Below are positions 38,178 to 49,365 of a stretch of 64,000 bases of DNA, in pieces (the stretch's first letter is position 1; each line of letters starts with the position of its first letter). A program made the position numbers and the translations under genes. A model generated the notes under the pieces. That model worked only from the letters and a program-made list of their open reading frames with translations, searched no databases and was not told the DNA's origin. Source of the stretch: an uncultured Desulfosoma sp. (GTDB taxonomy: Bacteria; Desulfobacterota; Syntrophobacteria; Syntrophobacterales; DSM-9756); the NCBI GenBank assembly GCA_937960435.1, contig CALGPN010000015.1, forward strand, positions 62,001 to 126,000. Reading direction: 5' to 3'.

Positions 38178-40766
38178 ATGCCCCGTGCGTCTCTCGGGAT
38201 GAAAATCTTTGCGGCCCTTGTGGCCGTCAGCGCCGTGAGCCTCGCCATATCGGGCGCTTTCCTTTTTTGGCGCGGGAGTCACTTGCTTCGGCTCAAAAGC
38301 GCAGAGCAACTGGCCACGGCATCGGCCGCCACGGCCCATTTTGTGGATCATTGCCTGGAAGATGCGCTCCGGTATGCGAAATCATGCATCCTCATGCCCG
38401 CCTTCGGCCGAGACGGCCTGAAGACGGACAGCGGTTCGGAGGCCGACGAGCCGCCCTCTCGGGCCCGGTTTGAGGAGGCCGGGCGGGCTTTTTTGGAAAC
38501 CTTCCCTTGGGCGAAAGCCGTGGCGGTGCGGAATCCGCGCGGGGAAATCCTTGTCGGTTACGGACAAGAGTCCACCCTTTCGACGGCCGTCACAGCCTGC
38601 GAGGCGATTTCTCTATCTCCCAGGGGCTGCCTTGTTAAAGGGCCCGAATCTCCCGATGGGAAGTCGGTCTTCATGGAACTGGGACTGAGTCGGATCGGAA
38701 ACGGGCACGAGTCCGGCTGTTTCGTGACGTTTTCGGTGGACGTTTCCCTGTTGGCCATGTCGGCTCCGGTCTCGAACCGACTCTTCAAGGATACCGCCGT
38801 GGTCTTGGGCAGACCCGACCGAGCCGACGGGGTTCTCCTCAAAGGATCCGATTGGGTGGACGATACCGTCAAAAAGGAGCTGGCAGTCGGGCTCGGCCAA
38901 AGTTTTCTCAGCGGCGTCCAAGAAACTCCAGGCACCTTCCCCGTCCAAGGCCGAGTTCTCTTGGTGGCCTCGAGCCCGCTCCCTAAGCTCCGCTGGCCTT
39001 TGGCCCTGGCCTATCCGGCCGAAAGGGCCGGTATGCCTTCATCGACCCTCGTGACGGCGATCGCTGTGACCATGAGCGTCGCCCTGGGGTTTTCCATCCT
39101 GGTCTCGTGGTATGTGTCGGCATCGCTGGTGCGGCCGATTCAGCGCCTTCGGGAAGCTTTTCGGGAATTCAGTCGAGGGCGTTGGGATGTTCGAGTCCCG
39201 GTGACCTCCCGGGATGAAATCGGGGAACTCACCGACGGTTTCAATGAAGGTGTCGCCTTCCTTAGCAGTCAGCACCGAAAACTCAAGAGATTTCAAACTC
39301 TGGTCCATCACGCCCAAGATGCCGTGGTGCTCTGTTCTCCCACAGGAACCCTGGTCTACGCCAACCGTTCGGCCTATGAGTTCTTCGGTTTTCAGGGGCG
39401 GGAAGAAACCGTCCTCGTACGGCTTCATGATCGGGTGTGTCCGGTGGATCGCGAATGTTTTGAAAAAACCGTCTGGCCTCTGATGGTCAACGGCCATTGG
39501 GAGGGGGAAATCCGGTTCTGTCGCCGAGACGGCCGAACCTTGGTGGGATGGGTCCGCGCGGGAAGTGTCCCCGGAGAAGAAGACGGATCGACTCTGGTGT
39601 ACGCCGTCATTCGGGACAGCTCCGAGCGCAAGGCGGCGGAAAAGGCTTTGCGTGACGCGGAAGAATACTACCGCACGCTCTTTCGCACGAGCCGCGACGC
39701 CATTGTGGTGACCGACCCCTCGGATGTCATTGTGGACGTGAACGAACCGGGCTTCCCCTCCGTTTTCGGCTACCATCGACATGAAATTTTGGGGCGCCCT
39801 GCGGCGGAATTGATGGTGGAGGCCTTCCATGGGGGCGCTCCCGATGCACCCCCCCGCTCGGTCGTCCCGGGACGGTGGACCCTCAAGTGGCGCCGCAAGG
39901 ACGGCTCGGTTTTTGTCGGCGAAACCACCCTGGACGCCCTCAAGGGCGGCAGGGACGAGCTTCGCGGCTACGTGCGGGTCATCCGCGATGTGAGCGAACG
40001 CGAAGCCTTCTTGGAAAAGCTCGAGAAGGCTTATCAGGACCTCAAGAGCCTGGACGCCCTCAAGGATAAATTCCTGGCAGGCGTCAGCCACGACCTGCGG
40101 ACCCCGCTCATTCCCGTGCGGGCTTTTTTGGAAAAACTGATCCAAGGCCGCTGGGGGCCGTTAACCCCGAGACAGGAGGAATTCCTTCGATACTGCCTCA
40201 TCGGGGTCAGCCGAGAAATGATTCTTGTCGAGGAGTTGCTGGACTACACCCGGCTGAAATCGGGAAGTCTTTCTTTGCGTCATGAAAAGGTGGATTTGCA
40301 GGAAGTGGTTCGAACGAGCCTGTTTCTGTTGAAAATCCTTGCGGAAACCAATCGATTGAGCGTTATCGTGGACATGCCCGTGGATCCGGTCCCCCTTTGG
40401 GGTGATTACAACAAGCTGTTGAGGATTTTCCAGAATTTGTTTTCCAACGCCGTGAAATACAACAGACCGGGAGGTCACGTGGCGGTGCGGGGATCCTGGC
40501 AAGGTCCCTCCCGGTTTCGCGTAGCCGTGGAGGATTCGGGGATCGGGATCCCGCAGGAGAGTCTGCGGCGCATCTTCGACGATTTCTTCCGGGTGGAATC
40601 TACGGCGGGGGAAGCCAGGGGCTCGGGGATCGGTTTGGCCGTCGTTCGAGAACTGGTGCGCTTACATGGGGCGGAATTGGAAGTCCAAAGCACCTTGGGG
40701 GTGGGCAGTGTGTTCGCCGTGACGTTCCCTGTCATGAGGGAAACGGAGCAGGAAGAACCTCGCTGA
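38178..40766 (+). CDS. Membrane sensor histidine kinase with HAMP and two PAS domains
   Basis: 862 residues from the ATG at 38178 (gaagag site); a TTG at 38127 in frame is less supported. First transmembrane helix at about residues 10-30 and a periplasmic sensory region of about 250 residues. The second helix (TLVTAIAVTMSVALGFSILVS) follows, then HAMP (VRPIQRLREAF), PAS1, PAS2, and the kinase core with LAGVSHDLRTPL, NLFSNAVKYN, DSGIGIP and GSGIGLAVVREL. No response regulator is adjacent, so target unknown. It is divergent from ugd; a link to envelope control is only a guess. Confidence 0.88.
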   Translation: MPRASLGMKIFAALVAVSAVSLAISGAFLFWRGSHLLRLKSAEQLATASAATAHFVDHCLEDALRYAKSCILMPAFGRDGLKTDSGSEADEPPSRARFEEAGRAFLETFPWAKAVAVRNPRGEILVGYGQESTLSTAVTACEAISLSPRGCLVKGPESPDGKSVFMELGLSRIGNGHESGCFVTFSVDVSLLAMSAPVSNRLFKDTAVVLGRPDRADGVLLKGSDWVDDTVKKELAVGLGQSFLSGVQETPGTFPVQGRVLLVASSPLPKLRWPLALAYPAERAGMPSSTLVTAIAVTMSVALGFSILVSWYVSASLVRPIQRLREAFREFSRGRWDVRVPVTSRDEIGELTDGFNEGVAFLSSQHRKLKRFQTLVHHAQDAVVLCSPTGTLVYANRSAYEFFGFQGREETVLVRLHDRVCPVDRECFEKTVWPLMVNGHWEGEIRFCRRDGRTLVGWVRAGSVPGEEDGSTLVYAVIRDSSERKAAEKALRDAEEYYRTLFRTSRDAIVVTDPSDVIVDVNEPGFPSVFGYHRHEILGRPAAELMVEAFHGGAPDAPPRSVVPGRWTLKWRRKDGSVFVGETTLDALKGGRDELRGYVRVIRDVSEREAFLEKLEKAYQDLKSLDALKDKFLAGVSHDLRTPLIPVRAFLEKLIQGRWGPLTPRQEEFLRYCLIGVSREMILVEELLDYTRLKSGSLSLRHEKVDLQEVVRTSLFLLKILAETNRLSVIVDMPVDPVPLWGDYNKLLRIFQNLFSNAVKYNRPGGHVAVRGSWQGPSRFRVAVEDSGIGIPQESLRRIFDDFFRVESTAGEARGSGIGLAVVRELVRLHGAELEVQSTLGVGSVFAVTFPVMRETEQEEPR

Positions 40767-40782
40767 AAAGAGGGAGTTTCCG

Positions 40783-41352
40783 GTGCCCGGGTATGGAGGA
40801 GGTGGGGTGGAAGTGAACCAGAGGGAGAGTGCGGTGGAGGTGTTCAAGTTTTCTAAGAAGGGCGATGCTGGAGAAACCAGCCTGCTGACGGGCGAGAGGG
40901 TGTCCAAAGGGAGCCTGAGGCCGGAGACCTATGGAACCTTGGACGAGGCCAGTTCCGTTTTGGGATTGGCCAAGGCTTTCAGCACCAATGCCAAGCTGCA
41001 GGGCCTGGTCCATGCCATTCAGGAAGATCTGCTCGTGCTGGGGGCTCAACTGGCGGGCACGCGGGAACAGCCCAGCCGGTGGAAAGTGGAAGACCGGCAT
41101 GTGGAGCGCCTGGAAGAATGGATCGAGGCGTTGCAACATGAGGTCCCGCTGCCCCGGCGTTTTGTCCTGCCCGGGGCGAACCCCGTGAGCGCCGCTTTGG
41201 ATATGGCGCGAACGGTCGTTCGGCGTGCCGAACGCTGCGCCGTGCGGCTGAAGGAATCGGGGCTGCTGGAAGAGCCCTTGGTCCATGCGTACCTCAACCG
41301 ATTGGCGGATCTGCTGTTCACCATGGCCCGATACGCCGAAAAGTACCCGTAA
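40783..41352 (+). CDS. pduO: PduO-type cob(I)alamin adenosyltransferase
   Basis: 189 residues from a GTG at 40783 (agaggga site); GTG at 40807 behind ggagg is an alternative start. ATP-binding N-terminus KKGDAGETSLLTGERVSK, then RPETYGTLDEASSVLGLA and the C-terminal VVRRAERCAV with LNRLADLLFTMAR, all diagnostic of the PduO fold. It transfers the 5'-deoxyadenosyl group from ATP to cob(I)alamin. Corrinoids are needed for methyl transfer in the Wood-Ljungdahl pathway and for methylmalonyl-CoA mutase. Confidence 0.92.
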   Translation: MPGYGGGGVEVNQRESAVEVFKFSKKGDAGETSLLTGERVSKGSLRPETYGTLDEASSVLGLAKAFSTNAKLQGLVHAIQEDLLVLGAQLAGTREQPSRWKVEDRHVERLEEWIEALQHEVPLPRRFVLPGANPVSAALDMARTVVRRAERCAVRLKESGLLEEPLVHAYLNRLADLLFTMARYAEKYP

Positions 41353-41408
41353 CTTCTTTAGCCTTCGGGCCGCCCTGCGAGGTGCGCTCGAAACGGCGTG
41401 CCTCATTG

Positions 41409-41449
41409 ACGCCCCGGCGCGGAACGCTCCGCCCCGGGGCGTTTTTTTT
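41409..41449 (+). terminator. Intrinsic terminator after the adenosyltransferase gene
   Basis: Long GC stem: ACGCCCCGG (41409-41417) with CCGGGGCGT (41434-41442), inner stem GCGGA/TCCGC, eight T's (41442-41449). It closes the gene; the remaining 41450-41613 is AT-rich with no gene seen. Confidence 0.9.
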
Positions 41450-41613
41450 GGACGGCGTGTGCGCTCCTGAGCCCCGGGGATGGAGAATCGGAGTGGAAAA
41501 CCGAAAAAAAAGTAAAGTAAAGAAAGGCGAAGAAACATAGAGATCAGTTTCAAAAATCTCTTCCGATTCAATGAGAATGCCTCTTGAAAATCTTTAATGG
41601 GCTTTTTTTAGGC

Positions 41614-41642
41614 TTGCCATTTTGCCGAGGTTCCTTTATCTG
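41614..41642 (+). promoter_or_regulatory. Promoter of groES-groEL
   Basis: TTGCCA (41614-41619), 17-bp spacer, TATCTG (41637-41642). The predicted start (about 41649) falls in the left arm of the CIRCE element, so HrcA binding would block initiation. Confidence 0.6.
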
Positions 41643-41645
41643 CTG

Positions 41646-41672
41646 TTAGCACTCAGTTGGAACGAGTGCTAA
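41646..41672. promoter_or_regulatory. CIRCE operator
   Basis: Perfect consensus TTAGCACTC (41646-41654), nine bases, GAGTGCTAA (41664-41672). It implies heat-shock control by the repressor HrcA. Confidence 0.97.
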
Positions 41673-41704
41673 CATGAGAGCGTCGTGGAAAGGAGATGAA
41701 GGCC

Positions 41705-41992
41705 ATGAAGTTACGTCCACTGCATGACCGAGTGATCGTCAAACGCTTGGAAGAGGAAGAACGGACCCAAGGCGGCATCATCATCCCCGACACGGCCAAG
41801 GAAAAGCCTCAGCAGGGTAAAGTCCTGGCCGTGGGCAAAGGTAAACTCCTGGACAAGGGGGAGGTCGTTCCCCTGATGGTCAAGGAAGGGGATCGCGTGC
41901 TCTTCTCCAAGTATGCCGGCACGGAAGTCAAGGTGGAAGGCGAAGAGCTTCTCATTATGCGTGAGGACGACATCCTGGCCATTCTCGACTGA
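41705..41992 (+). CDS. groES: Co-chaperonin GroES
   Basis: 95 residues from the ATG at 41705. The ATG at 41696 is inside the ribosome site (aaggag), so 41705 is preferred. [21 protein letters not shown], the mobile loop [14 protein letters not shown], and the C-terminal [25 protein letters not shown] are typical. Forms the lid of GroEL. groEL follows 24 bp later. Confidence 0.97.
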   Translation: MKLRPLHDRVIVKRLEEEERTQGGIIIPDTAKEKPQQGKVLAVGKGKLLDKGEVVPLMVKEGDRVLFSKYAGTEVKVEGEELLIMREDDILAILD

Positions 41993-42004
41993 TCGCATGG
42001 ATGA

Positions 42005-43636
<1,632 letters not shown>

Positions 43637-43660
43637 TCTTAATTTTCGGCGGCGCCCCAC

Positions 43661-43691
43661 AAGAACCCGGACGTGGTCCGGGTTCTTTTTT
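43661..43691 (+). terminator. Intrinsic terminator after groEL
   Basis: Twelve-bp perfect stem AAGAACCCGGAC (43661-43672) with GTCCGGGTTCTT (43676-43687), loop GTG, and six T's. Confidence 0.93.
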
Positions 43692-43766
43692 GTTGCGCCG
43701 AAGGGCGCGAGTTGCTAAGCACGGAACGTTTCCAATCCGGGTCCGGGCAAGAAAGGAGAAGCCGTT

Positions 43767-44135
43767 ATGGCTCGTGTTACTGTGGAAGACTGCCTCAGGC
43801 AGGTGGAAAATCGTTTCGCCCTGGTGCATCTGGCGGTTCGCCGCGTGCTCCAGTTGCGAAAAGGGGCGACGCCGCTTATCGATGCGCCGAAGAACAAGGA
43901 AGTGGTCATCGCTTTAAGGGAGATTGCGGCGGGAAAGGTCACCCCGCAAAACATTCTGGAATTGGAGGCGCGGGAAGACCAAAACGGAGAATTGATGCGA
44001 CGCCGCAGGATCGCTTCCACGTCGGAAGAGATCCAGGAGGTCATGGAGGAGTCCGCCCCGAGCGGTTCCCTGGAGGAGTCCATGGAGGAGGCGGTCGCCG
44101 AGGGGCAGGGCGAAAAGGACGAAGACGCAGAGTGA
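43767..44135 (+). CDS. rpoZ: RNA polymerase omega subunit
   Basis: 122 residues. Assembly subunit of RNA polymerase: [30 protein letters not shown], then [14 protein letters not shown], the omega signature. The C-terminal third is an acidic Glu-rich tail of low complexity, longer than in E. coli (91). Ribosome site gaaaggag. It overlaps the next gene (TGATG). Confidence 0.92.
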   Translation: MARVTVEDCLRQVENRFALVHLAVRRVLQLRKGATPLIDAPKNKEVVIALREIAAGKVTPQNILELEAREDQNGELMRRRRIASTSEEIQEVMEESAPSGSLEESMEEAVAEGQGEKDEDAE

Positions 44136-44506
44136 TGCAGCGCGAGACCGCGAGGCGGGGTCACGAGTCGATGGGAAACGAGGGTTTCTTATCTTGTCTG
44201 GAAAAGCGCGAGCTGCTCAATCGCACAGCGCTTTCCATCGATGATCTGTGCGCGCGGGCTCGAGCTTTGGAAGAGGCGGGTTTGATCCACGACGCCGTGG
44301 ATTTTTATGAAAAGGCTCAGGCGTGGGGTGAAATCGAGCGGCTCATCCCCTTGGCCGTTGAGGAGGGGGATACTTTCCTTTTCAGCCGGCTTTACCGTCT
44401 GCTCAAAAAGGACCCTCCCCCGGAGCAGTGGCGAGCCTTGGCGGCGCAAGCCGAAGCGCTGGGAAAGATACGCTACGCACAGCGTGCCATGGAGCAGGTT
44501 TCTTGA
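44135..44506 (+). CDS. Small helical (TPR-like) hypothetical protein
   Basis: 123 residues if the ATG at 44135 overlapping the rpoZ stop is used; an internal ATG at 44171 after a gaggcgggg stretch would give 111. Repeated helix pairs (ALEEAGLIHDAVDFYEKAQAW, ...LFSRLYRLLKK, ...ALGKIRYAQRAMEQ) resemble tetratricopeptide units. No catalytic motif seen. Sits between rpoZ and dnaJ on the same strand. Confidence 0.65.
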   Translation: MQRETARRGHESMGNEGFLSCLEKRELLNRTALSIDDLCARARALEEAGLIHDAVDFYEKAQAWGEIERLIPLAVEEGDTFLFSRLYRLLKKDPPPEQWRALAAQAEALGKIRYAQRAMEQVS

Positions 44507-44531
44507 CAAACTTGGGCGCCGTGCTTAGACA
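44503..44531 (+). promoter_or_regulatory. Candidate promoter of dnaJ
   Basis: TTGACA (44503-44508), 17-bp spacer, TAGACA (44526-44531), at the 3' end of the preceding gene. The -10 is weak. Confidence 0.4.
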
Positions 44532-44596
44532 AGGAGCGGTTTTGCCACCCATTCGAACATTTCCTCAACACGTCTTCGGCACAGGTGAAAGAAATT

Positions 44597-45742
44597 ATGG
44601 CAGCAACCCGGGACTATTACGAAATCCTCGGTGTTTCACGCAATGCCACCGAAGAGGAAATCAAGAAAGCCTACCGTAAGCTTGCCCTGCAATATCATCC
44701 CGACCGCAATCCGGGGGACAAGGACGCGGAGGAGCGTTTCAAGGAGGCGGCCGAGGCCTACGAAGTGCTGCGGGACCCGCAGAAACGTCAGCTCTACGAT
44801 CAGTTCGGGCATGAGGGCCTGCGGGGCGCCGGCTTCCAAGGGTTTCAGGGTTTCGAAGACATCTTCAGTTCCTTTGGGGACATCTTTCAGGAATTCTTTT
44901 CCTTCAACTTCGGCACGTCCCAGAGATCGCGCAGCAGCGCCCGGCCGGGAAACGATCTCCTCTACGAGTTGGAGATCACTTTCGAAGAGGCGATCTTCGG
45001 CACCGAAAAGGATTTGGACATCGACACTTACCGGCAGTGTGAACGCTGCGGCGGTAACGGGTCCGAACCGGGCTCCTCGGAAAGCACCTGCCCGTTGTGC
45101 CGGGGGCGTGGCCAAGTGGTCCAAAGCCAAGGGTTTTTCCGCATCGCCACCACGTGTACGCGCTGTCACGGCTCGGGCCGAGTGATTACGACCCCTTGCC
45201 GAGACTGCGGCGGACAGGGCCGGGTGCGGCGCGTCAAGAAGGTCCATGTGAAAGTGCCGCCGGGAGTCGATTCCGGAACGCGGTTGCGGTTGCGCGGTGA
45301 GGGAGAAAGCGGGTATCGCGGGGGCATGGCGGGGGATCTCTACGTGCGGCTCAAAGTGAAGCCCCATGAAGTTTTCGAGAGGGACGGCAACGATTTATAC
45401 GCCAAGATTTCCGTCTCTTTCGCCCAAGCCATCCTAGGCGACGAAGTGACCCTAAAGACTCTGGACGGTGAAAAAACGATAAAAATTGAGCCGGGCACAC
45501 AGCCCGGAACGGTTTTGAAATTCCATGGCGAAGGGGTGCCGTCCCTCCGGGGTTTCGGGCGCGGCGACCTCTTCGTGCAAGTCGACGTGACCATCCCCTC
45601 CAAGATCACCCCCCGCCAAAGAGAGCTTCTCCAGGAATTTATGGCCATTGAGGAAGAAAAAGCCGACAAGAAGATGCGCAAATGGCCTTGGAGCAAACGC
45701 CGTCATGACAAAGACCGGGTCGTGGGCGAAGCCGCCCGTTAG
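44597..45742 (+). CDS. dnaJ: Chaperone DnaJ (class A)
   Basis: 381 residues from the ATG at 44597; an in-frame GTG at 44585 lies in the ribosome-site region. J-domain with [18 protein letters not shown], the HPDRN loop and [10 protein letters not shown]; a Gly/Phe-rich linker ([12 protein letters not shown]); four zinc motifs ([32 protein letters not shown]); then the two substrate-binding beta domains. It stimulates DnaK. The last 30 residues are a Lys/Arg-rich extension. Confidence 0.95.
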   Translation: MAATRDYYEILGVSRNATEEEIKKAYRKLALQYHPDRNPGDKDAEERFKEAAEAYEVLRDPQKRQLYDQFGHEGLRGAGFQGFQGFEDIFSSFGDIFQEFFSFNFGTSQRSRSSARPGNDLLYELEITFEEAIFGTEKDLDIDTYRQCERCGGNGSEPGSSESTCPLCRGRGQVVQSQGFFRIATTCTRCHGSGRVITTPCRDCGGQGRVRRVKKVHVKVPPGVDSGTRLRLRGEGESGYRGGMAGDLYVRLKVKPHEVFERDGNDLYAKISVSFAQAILGDEVTLKTLDGEKTIKIEPGTQPGTVLKFHGEGVPSLRGFGRGDLFVQVDVTIPSKITPRQRELLQEFMAIEEEKADKKMRKWPWSKRRHDKDRVVGEAAR

Positions 45743-45822
45743 GGCCCCGTGGGTTGATTTTCACGCTTGTTTCCTAGGGGCCCCGGAGTTCGGCTGCTGA
45801 CGGTGGGAAAGGAGGGTCGATC

Positions 45823-46035
45823 GTGCGGGTTGACCATCATCCCGGCCAATACCAGGACTTTCACGCCACGGCGCTCTATTGCCCAAGGTGTCGGCAGGCC
45901 ATGCCGGTGCGCAGCCGGCTTTTGCTGATCCTTCCCGACGGGGAACTCCATGAGTATCTGTGCGGGGTGTGTGCCACATCGGTGGGCACGAAGACCGTTA
46001 GACAAGAGCGCGAAACCCGCCTTTTCATCCCGTGA
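45823..46035 (+). CDS. Small CxxC protein, unknown
   Basis: 70 residues from a GTG with a strong aaaggagg site. Two Cys pairs, CPRC and CGVC, separated by 25 residues suggest a zinc ribbon. It has no recognised family. The good ribosome site and the paired cysteines argue that it is real. It stands alone between dnaJ and the ABC transporter genes. Confidence 0.65.
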   Translation: MRVDHHPGQYQDFHATALYCPRCRQAMPVRSRLLLILPDGELHEYLCGVCATSVGTKTVRQERETRLFIP

Positions 46036-46105
46036 CGGTTCATGGCGTGTCGTGGAAAGTGGGAGAGGTTGAGAGTGCAGTGGGGTTGCGCAGAGGTGGA
46101 CAGCG

Positions 46106-47101
46106 ATGATCGAAGCGCGAGGTTTGACCAAATGGTACGGCCCTGTGCCGGCCATTCAGGACGTCAGTTTTGAGATCGCCAAAGGGGAAGTGGTGGGTTT
46201 TCTCGGTCCCAATGGGGCGGGCAAGTCCACCACCATCCGGATTTTGACATGTTTCATGCCGCCCACGGCGGGCTCCGCCATGGTGGACGGCCTGGACTGC
46301 CTCGAAAACTCCCTCGAAGTGCGTCGCCGCATCGGCTATCTTCCTGAAAACGTGCCCTTATACAACGAGATGACCGTGCGACGTTTTCTTTCCTTTGTGG
46401 CCCAAGTCAAGGGCGTGCCGTGGAAGGACATCGGCAGGGAAGTGGATCGCGTCACGGACGTGTGCGGTTTGGCATCCGTCCGAAACCGCATCATCGGGAA
46501 CCTTTCTAAAGGATTCCGGCAAAGGGTCGGGTTGGCGCAGGCGTTGATCAACAACCCCCCCGTGCTCATTCTCGATGAGCCGACCATTGGGTTGGATCCG
46601 ACGCAGATTGTGGAAATCCGAAAACTCATCCAGGACCTCCGGGAAGACCATACGGTTCTTTTGAGCAGCCATATTTTGCCGGAGGTGGCTCAGATCTGCC
46701 GCCGGGTGCTCATCATCAACAAGGGCCGCATCGTGGCCACCGACACCCCGGGTGCCCTCACGGCGCAGCTCCAAAAGTCGGCGAAAATCCGCCTCACCGT
46801 CTCGGGGGACGGAACCGGTTTGGCACACGCCTTGGGGCGCCTCGACGGGGTCTTGCAGGTTCATCTGGAGGCTGATGATCCCGTGCGGCTCGTGGTGGAA
46901 ACCGATCGCAGCCGGGATCTTCGCCCCGCCCTGGCACGCACCGCGGTGGACTACGGGGTGGACCTTTTGGAACTGAAAACCGTGGACCTCAGTTTGGAAG
47001 ACATCTTTATGCATCTGGTGACGGAAGAGCCTTTGGAGCACGGCGGGGCCGTGGCCGAAGGCGTTCAGGACCCGGCGCGCACGGAGGTTATGGACTCATG
47101 A
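46106..47101 (+). CDS. ABC transporter ATP-binding protein (GldA/NatA-like)
   Basis: 331 residues. Walker A GPNGAGKSTTI, Q-loop region, signature LSKGFRQRVGLAQAL, Walker B VLILDEPTIGLD and the H-loop in LLSSHILPEV. A C-terminal domain of about 100 residues follows, as in GldA-type subunits. First gene of a four-gene operon in which each subsequent gene starts within or close to the previous stop. Ribosome site agaggtgg. Substrate unknown. Confidence 0.9.
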   Translation: MIEARGLTKWYGPVPAIQDVSFEIAKGEVVGFLGPNGAGKSTTIRILTCFMPPTAGSAMVDGLDCLENSLEVRRRIGYLPENVPLYNEMTVRRFLSFVAQVKGVPWKDIGREVDRVTDVCGLASVRNRIIGNLSKGFRQRVGLAQALINNPPVLILDEPTIGLDPTQIVEIRKLIQDLREDHTVLLSSHILPEVAQICRRVLIINKGRIVATDTPGALTAQLQKSAKIRLTVSGDGTGLAHALGRLDGVLQVHLEADDPVRLVVETDRSRDLRPALARTAVDYGVDLLELKTVDLSLEDIFMHLVTEEPLEHGGAVAEGVQDPARTEVMDS

Positions 47102-47868
47102 GGGGCTTTTGGGCGGTCTACCGCAAAGAGCTTTACGCGCTGTTCGCTTCCCCCATTTTCTATGTGGTGGCGTTCATCTTTCTTGTGCTGCACGGTTACT
47201 TTTTCTACACGGCCTTGGCCTATTACAGCATGGTGAGCTTTCAAGCGGCTCAGAATCCCTTCATGGCTCACCAGCTGAACCTCATGGACATGGTCGTGCG
47301 CCCCGTCCTCATGGATGTGAGCGTCGTCTTGCTGCTCACGGCGCCCCTGTTGACCATGAGGACCTATGCGGACGAGAGGCGCTCGGGCACCATGGAGCTT
47401 CTTTTCACGTTGCCCGTCACCGACAAGGGGGTTCTGGCGGCCAAGTTCGCCGGGGTGCTCACGACCCTGGCCCTCCTTCTTGTGGGAACGCTGCCGTCCA
47501 TGGCTGTCCTGGGTGCGGTGGCCGACCCCAACTGGAATGCGATCCTGTGCGCCTATCTGGGTCTGTTTCTGCTTGGCTCGGCATTCCTCGCTTTAGGCAT
47601 GTTTTCGTCCGCCTTCACCAAGAATCAGATCGTCGCCGCGGTGCTCTCCTTCGGAGCCCTGCTCTTTTTTTGGGTCATCGGGTGGCTCAGTTCCATTATG
47701 GGCCCGACGTCCATGCGTCTCGTAGAATACCTCTCCATCATCCGCCACTTCGACACCTTCTCCAAAGGGGTGCTCGATTCTCGGGATGTGATCTATTACC
47801 TTATTTTCACAAGTTTTTTCCTCTTCGTGACCGTACGTCAGATCGAATCCTACCGGTGGCGCGGTTAG
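47098..47868 (+). CDS. ABC-2 type permease (GldF-like)
   Basis: 256 residues, six predicted membrane helices. N-terminal FWAVYRKELYALFASPIFYVVAF and YADERRSGTMELLFTLPVTD are typical of ABC-2 permeases of the GldF/NosY type. Overlaps the ATPase gene by 4 nt (ATGA). It is the membrane partner of that ATPase. Confidence 0.87.
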   Translation: MRGFWAVYRKELYALFASPIFYVVAFIFLVLHGYFFYTALAYYSMVSFQAAQNPFMAHQLNLMDMVVRPVLMDVSVVLLLTAPLLTMRTYADERRSGTMELLFTLPVTDKGVLAAKFAGVLTTLALLLVGTLPSMAVLGAVADPNWNAILCAYLGLFLLGSAFLALGMFSSAFTKNQIVAAVLSFGALLFFWVIGWLSSIMGPTSMRLVEYLSIIRHFDTFSKGVLDSRDVIYYLIFTSFFLFVTVRQIESYRWRG

Positions 47869-47907
47869 GTTTTGAAAGACCAAACCGGACGTGACGGAGG
47901 TCTTGGG

Positions 47908-49365
47908 ATGCCGAAGACTCTGAAATCTCGACGGCTGCACTACGGATCCAGCGCGGTTTTTTCGACCGTGGTGTTTTTCGCCATCCTGGTTCTGGTGGCT
48001 CTCATTGCGGAAAAGCACCCTCTGCGAGCGGATCTGACCGAAACGGGGCAATTCAGCCTTTCGGAACAAAGCCAAAAGATCGTCAGTTCGCTCCAGGAGC
48101 CTGTAACCGTCAAAGCCTTTTTTGCCGGTGGCGCCCCTGAGGCTTCACGGGCCAAGGACCTTCTGGAAACCTATCGATACTATAACAAGAACATTCGCTA
48201 TGAGTTCATTGACCCGGACAGGGAACCGCAACTGGCTCGTCAGTATGAGATCCGAGATTACGGCGTTCTCGTGGTGGAAGGGCTAGGACGCAAGGAGACC
48301 GTGCCCCGCGCCGACGAGGAGGCCTTGACCAACGCCCTGTTCAAGCTCAGCCGCAATGAAGACAAGACGGTGTACGTCCTCGCGGGCCACGGGGAGCGTT
48401 CCCCGGAGGAGATGAACAAAACCGGGTATTCCTCGGCCAAATCGGCCCTGATCAAAGAAAACTATCAGGTCAAGCCGCTCCATTTGATGCAGCAGCCCCA
48501 GGTTCCTCAGGATGCGGCGGTGGTTCTCGTCCCGGGCCCCCAAAAGCCGCTCTTCCCCGAAGAAATCGCATCCTTGGAGGCGTATCTGCTTCGCGGCGGC
48601 AAGATCGTCTTTTTCCTGGATCCCGAAAAGGACGGCGGAGTGCGATCCTTTTTGGAAAAATATGGGATCGCTTTGGGGGACGACATGATCATCGACAAGC
48701 TGAGCCGAGTCTTCGGCGGGAGCTATCTCATGCCTGTGGTCACCCAATACGGCTCTCATAAGATCACCCAGGGATTCAACGTCGCCACCTTTTACTCGGA
48801 AGCCCGCTCTGTGTCGGCTGTGGAAAAGCCCCCGGAGGGCGTCACCGTCGTCCCCTTGGCCTCCACATCCGAAAATGCCTGGGCGGAAAAGGACATGGAG
48901 CGGCTCTTTCGAGGGGAGGCGGCCTTCGACGAAAGCAAGGACAAACCCGGTCCCGTAACTCTCGGGGTGGTGGCGGCCGTAGACACAAAAAAGTTCACGG
49001 AAAAGCAGCTCGACACCTCTTCTGCCCCAAAGGAGTCCGGCGAATCCGACAAACCGAGAGCCGAAAAGGACAGCTCCGAGAATAAGCCGACTCTGGGCTA
49101 TATTGTGGTTTTCGGGGACTCGGACTTCGTGGACAACACCCACTTCGGTGTTTCCGGCAACGGGGATCTTTTCCTCAATATGGTCCATTTCCTCGCTGAG
49201 GAAGAAACGCTGATCACCATCGAACCACGAAAACAGAAATCGCAGACCTTGATGCTGACGGAAAACCAAGCCCGGATGCTTTTCTGGACGTCCATGGTGG
49301 GCGTGCCGTTGATCGTCCTGCTCATCGGGTTCGGGGTGTACCGTGTTCGGAGGTCACAGCGATGA
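47908..49365 (+). CDS. GldG-like ABC-associated membrane protein
   Basis: 485 residues from the ATG at 47908 (ggagg site); the frame opens at 47872 as TTG but with no site. One N-terminal and one C-terminal transmembrane helix flank a large extracytoplasmic region of the ABC-transport auxiliary type: LRADLTETGQFSLSEQS, then VKAFFAGG, YEFIDPDREPQLA, VYVLAGHGERSP and ILLRGGKIVFFLDP-like motifs. A hydrophilic low-complexity insert rich in Ser/Lys/Asp/Glu lies near residues 360-390. Companion of the preceding permease. Confidence 0.85.
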   Translation: MPKTLKSRRLHYGSSAVFSTVVFFAILVLVALIAEKHPLRADLTETGQFSLSEQSQKIVSSLQEPVTVKAFFAGGAPEASRAKDLLETYRYYNKNIRYEFIDPDREPQLARQYEIRDYGVLVVEGLGRKETVPRADEEALTNALFKLSRNEDKTVYVLAGHGERSPEEMNKTGYSSAKSALIKENYQVKPLHLMQQPQVPQDAAVVLVPGPQKPLFPEEIASLEAYLLRGGKIVFFLDPEKDGGVRSFLEKYGIALGDDMIIDKLSRVFGGSYLMPVVTQYGSHKITQGFNVATFYSEARSVSAVEKPPEGVTVVPLASTSENAWAEKDMERLFRGEAAFDESKDKPGPVTLGVVAAVDTKKFTEKQLDTSSAPKESGESDKPRAEKDSSENKPTLGYIVVFGDSDFVDNTHFGVSGNGDLFLNMVHFLAEEETLITIEPRKQKSQTLMLTENQARMLFWTSMVGVPLIVLLIGFGVYRVRRSQR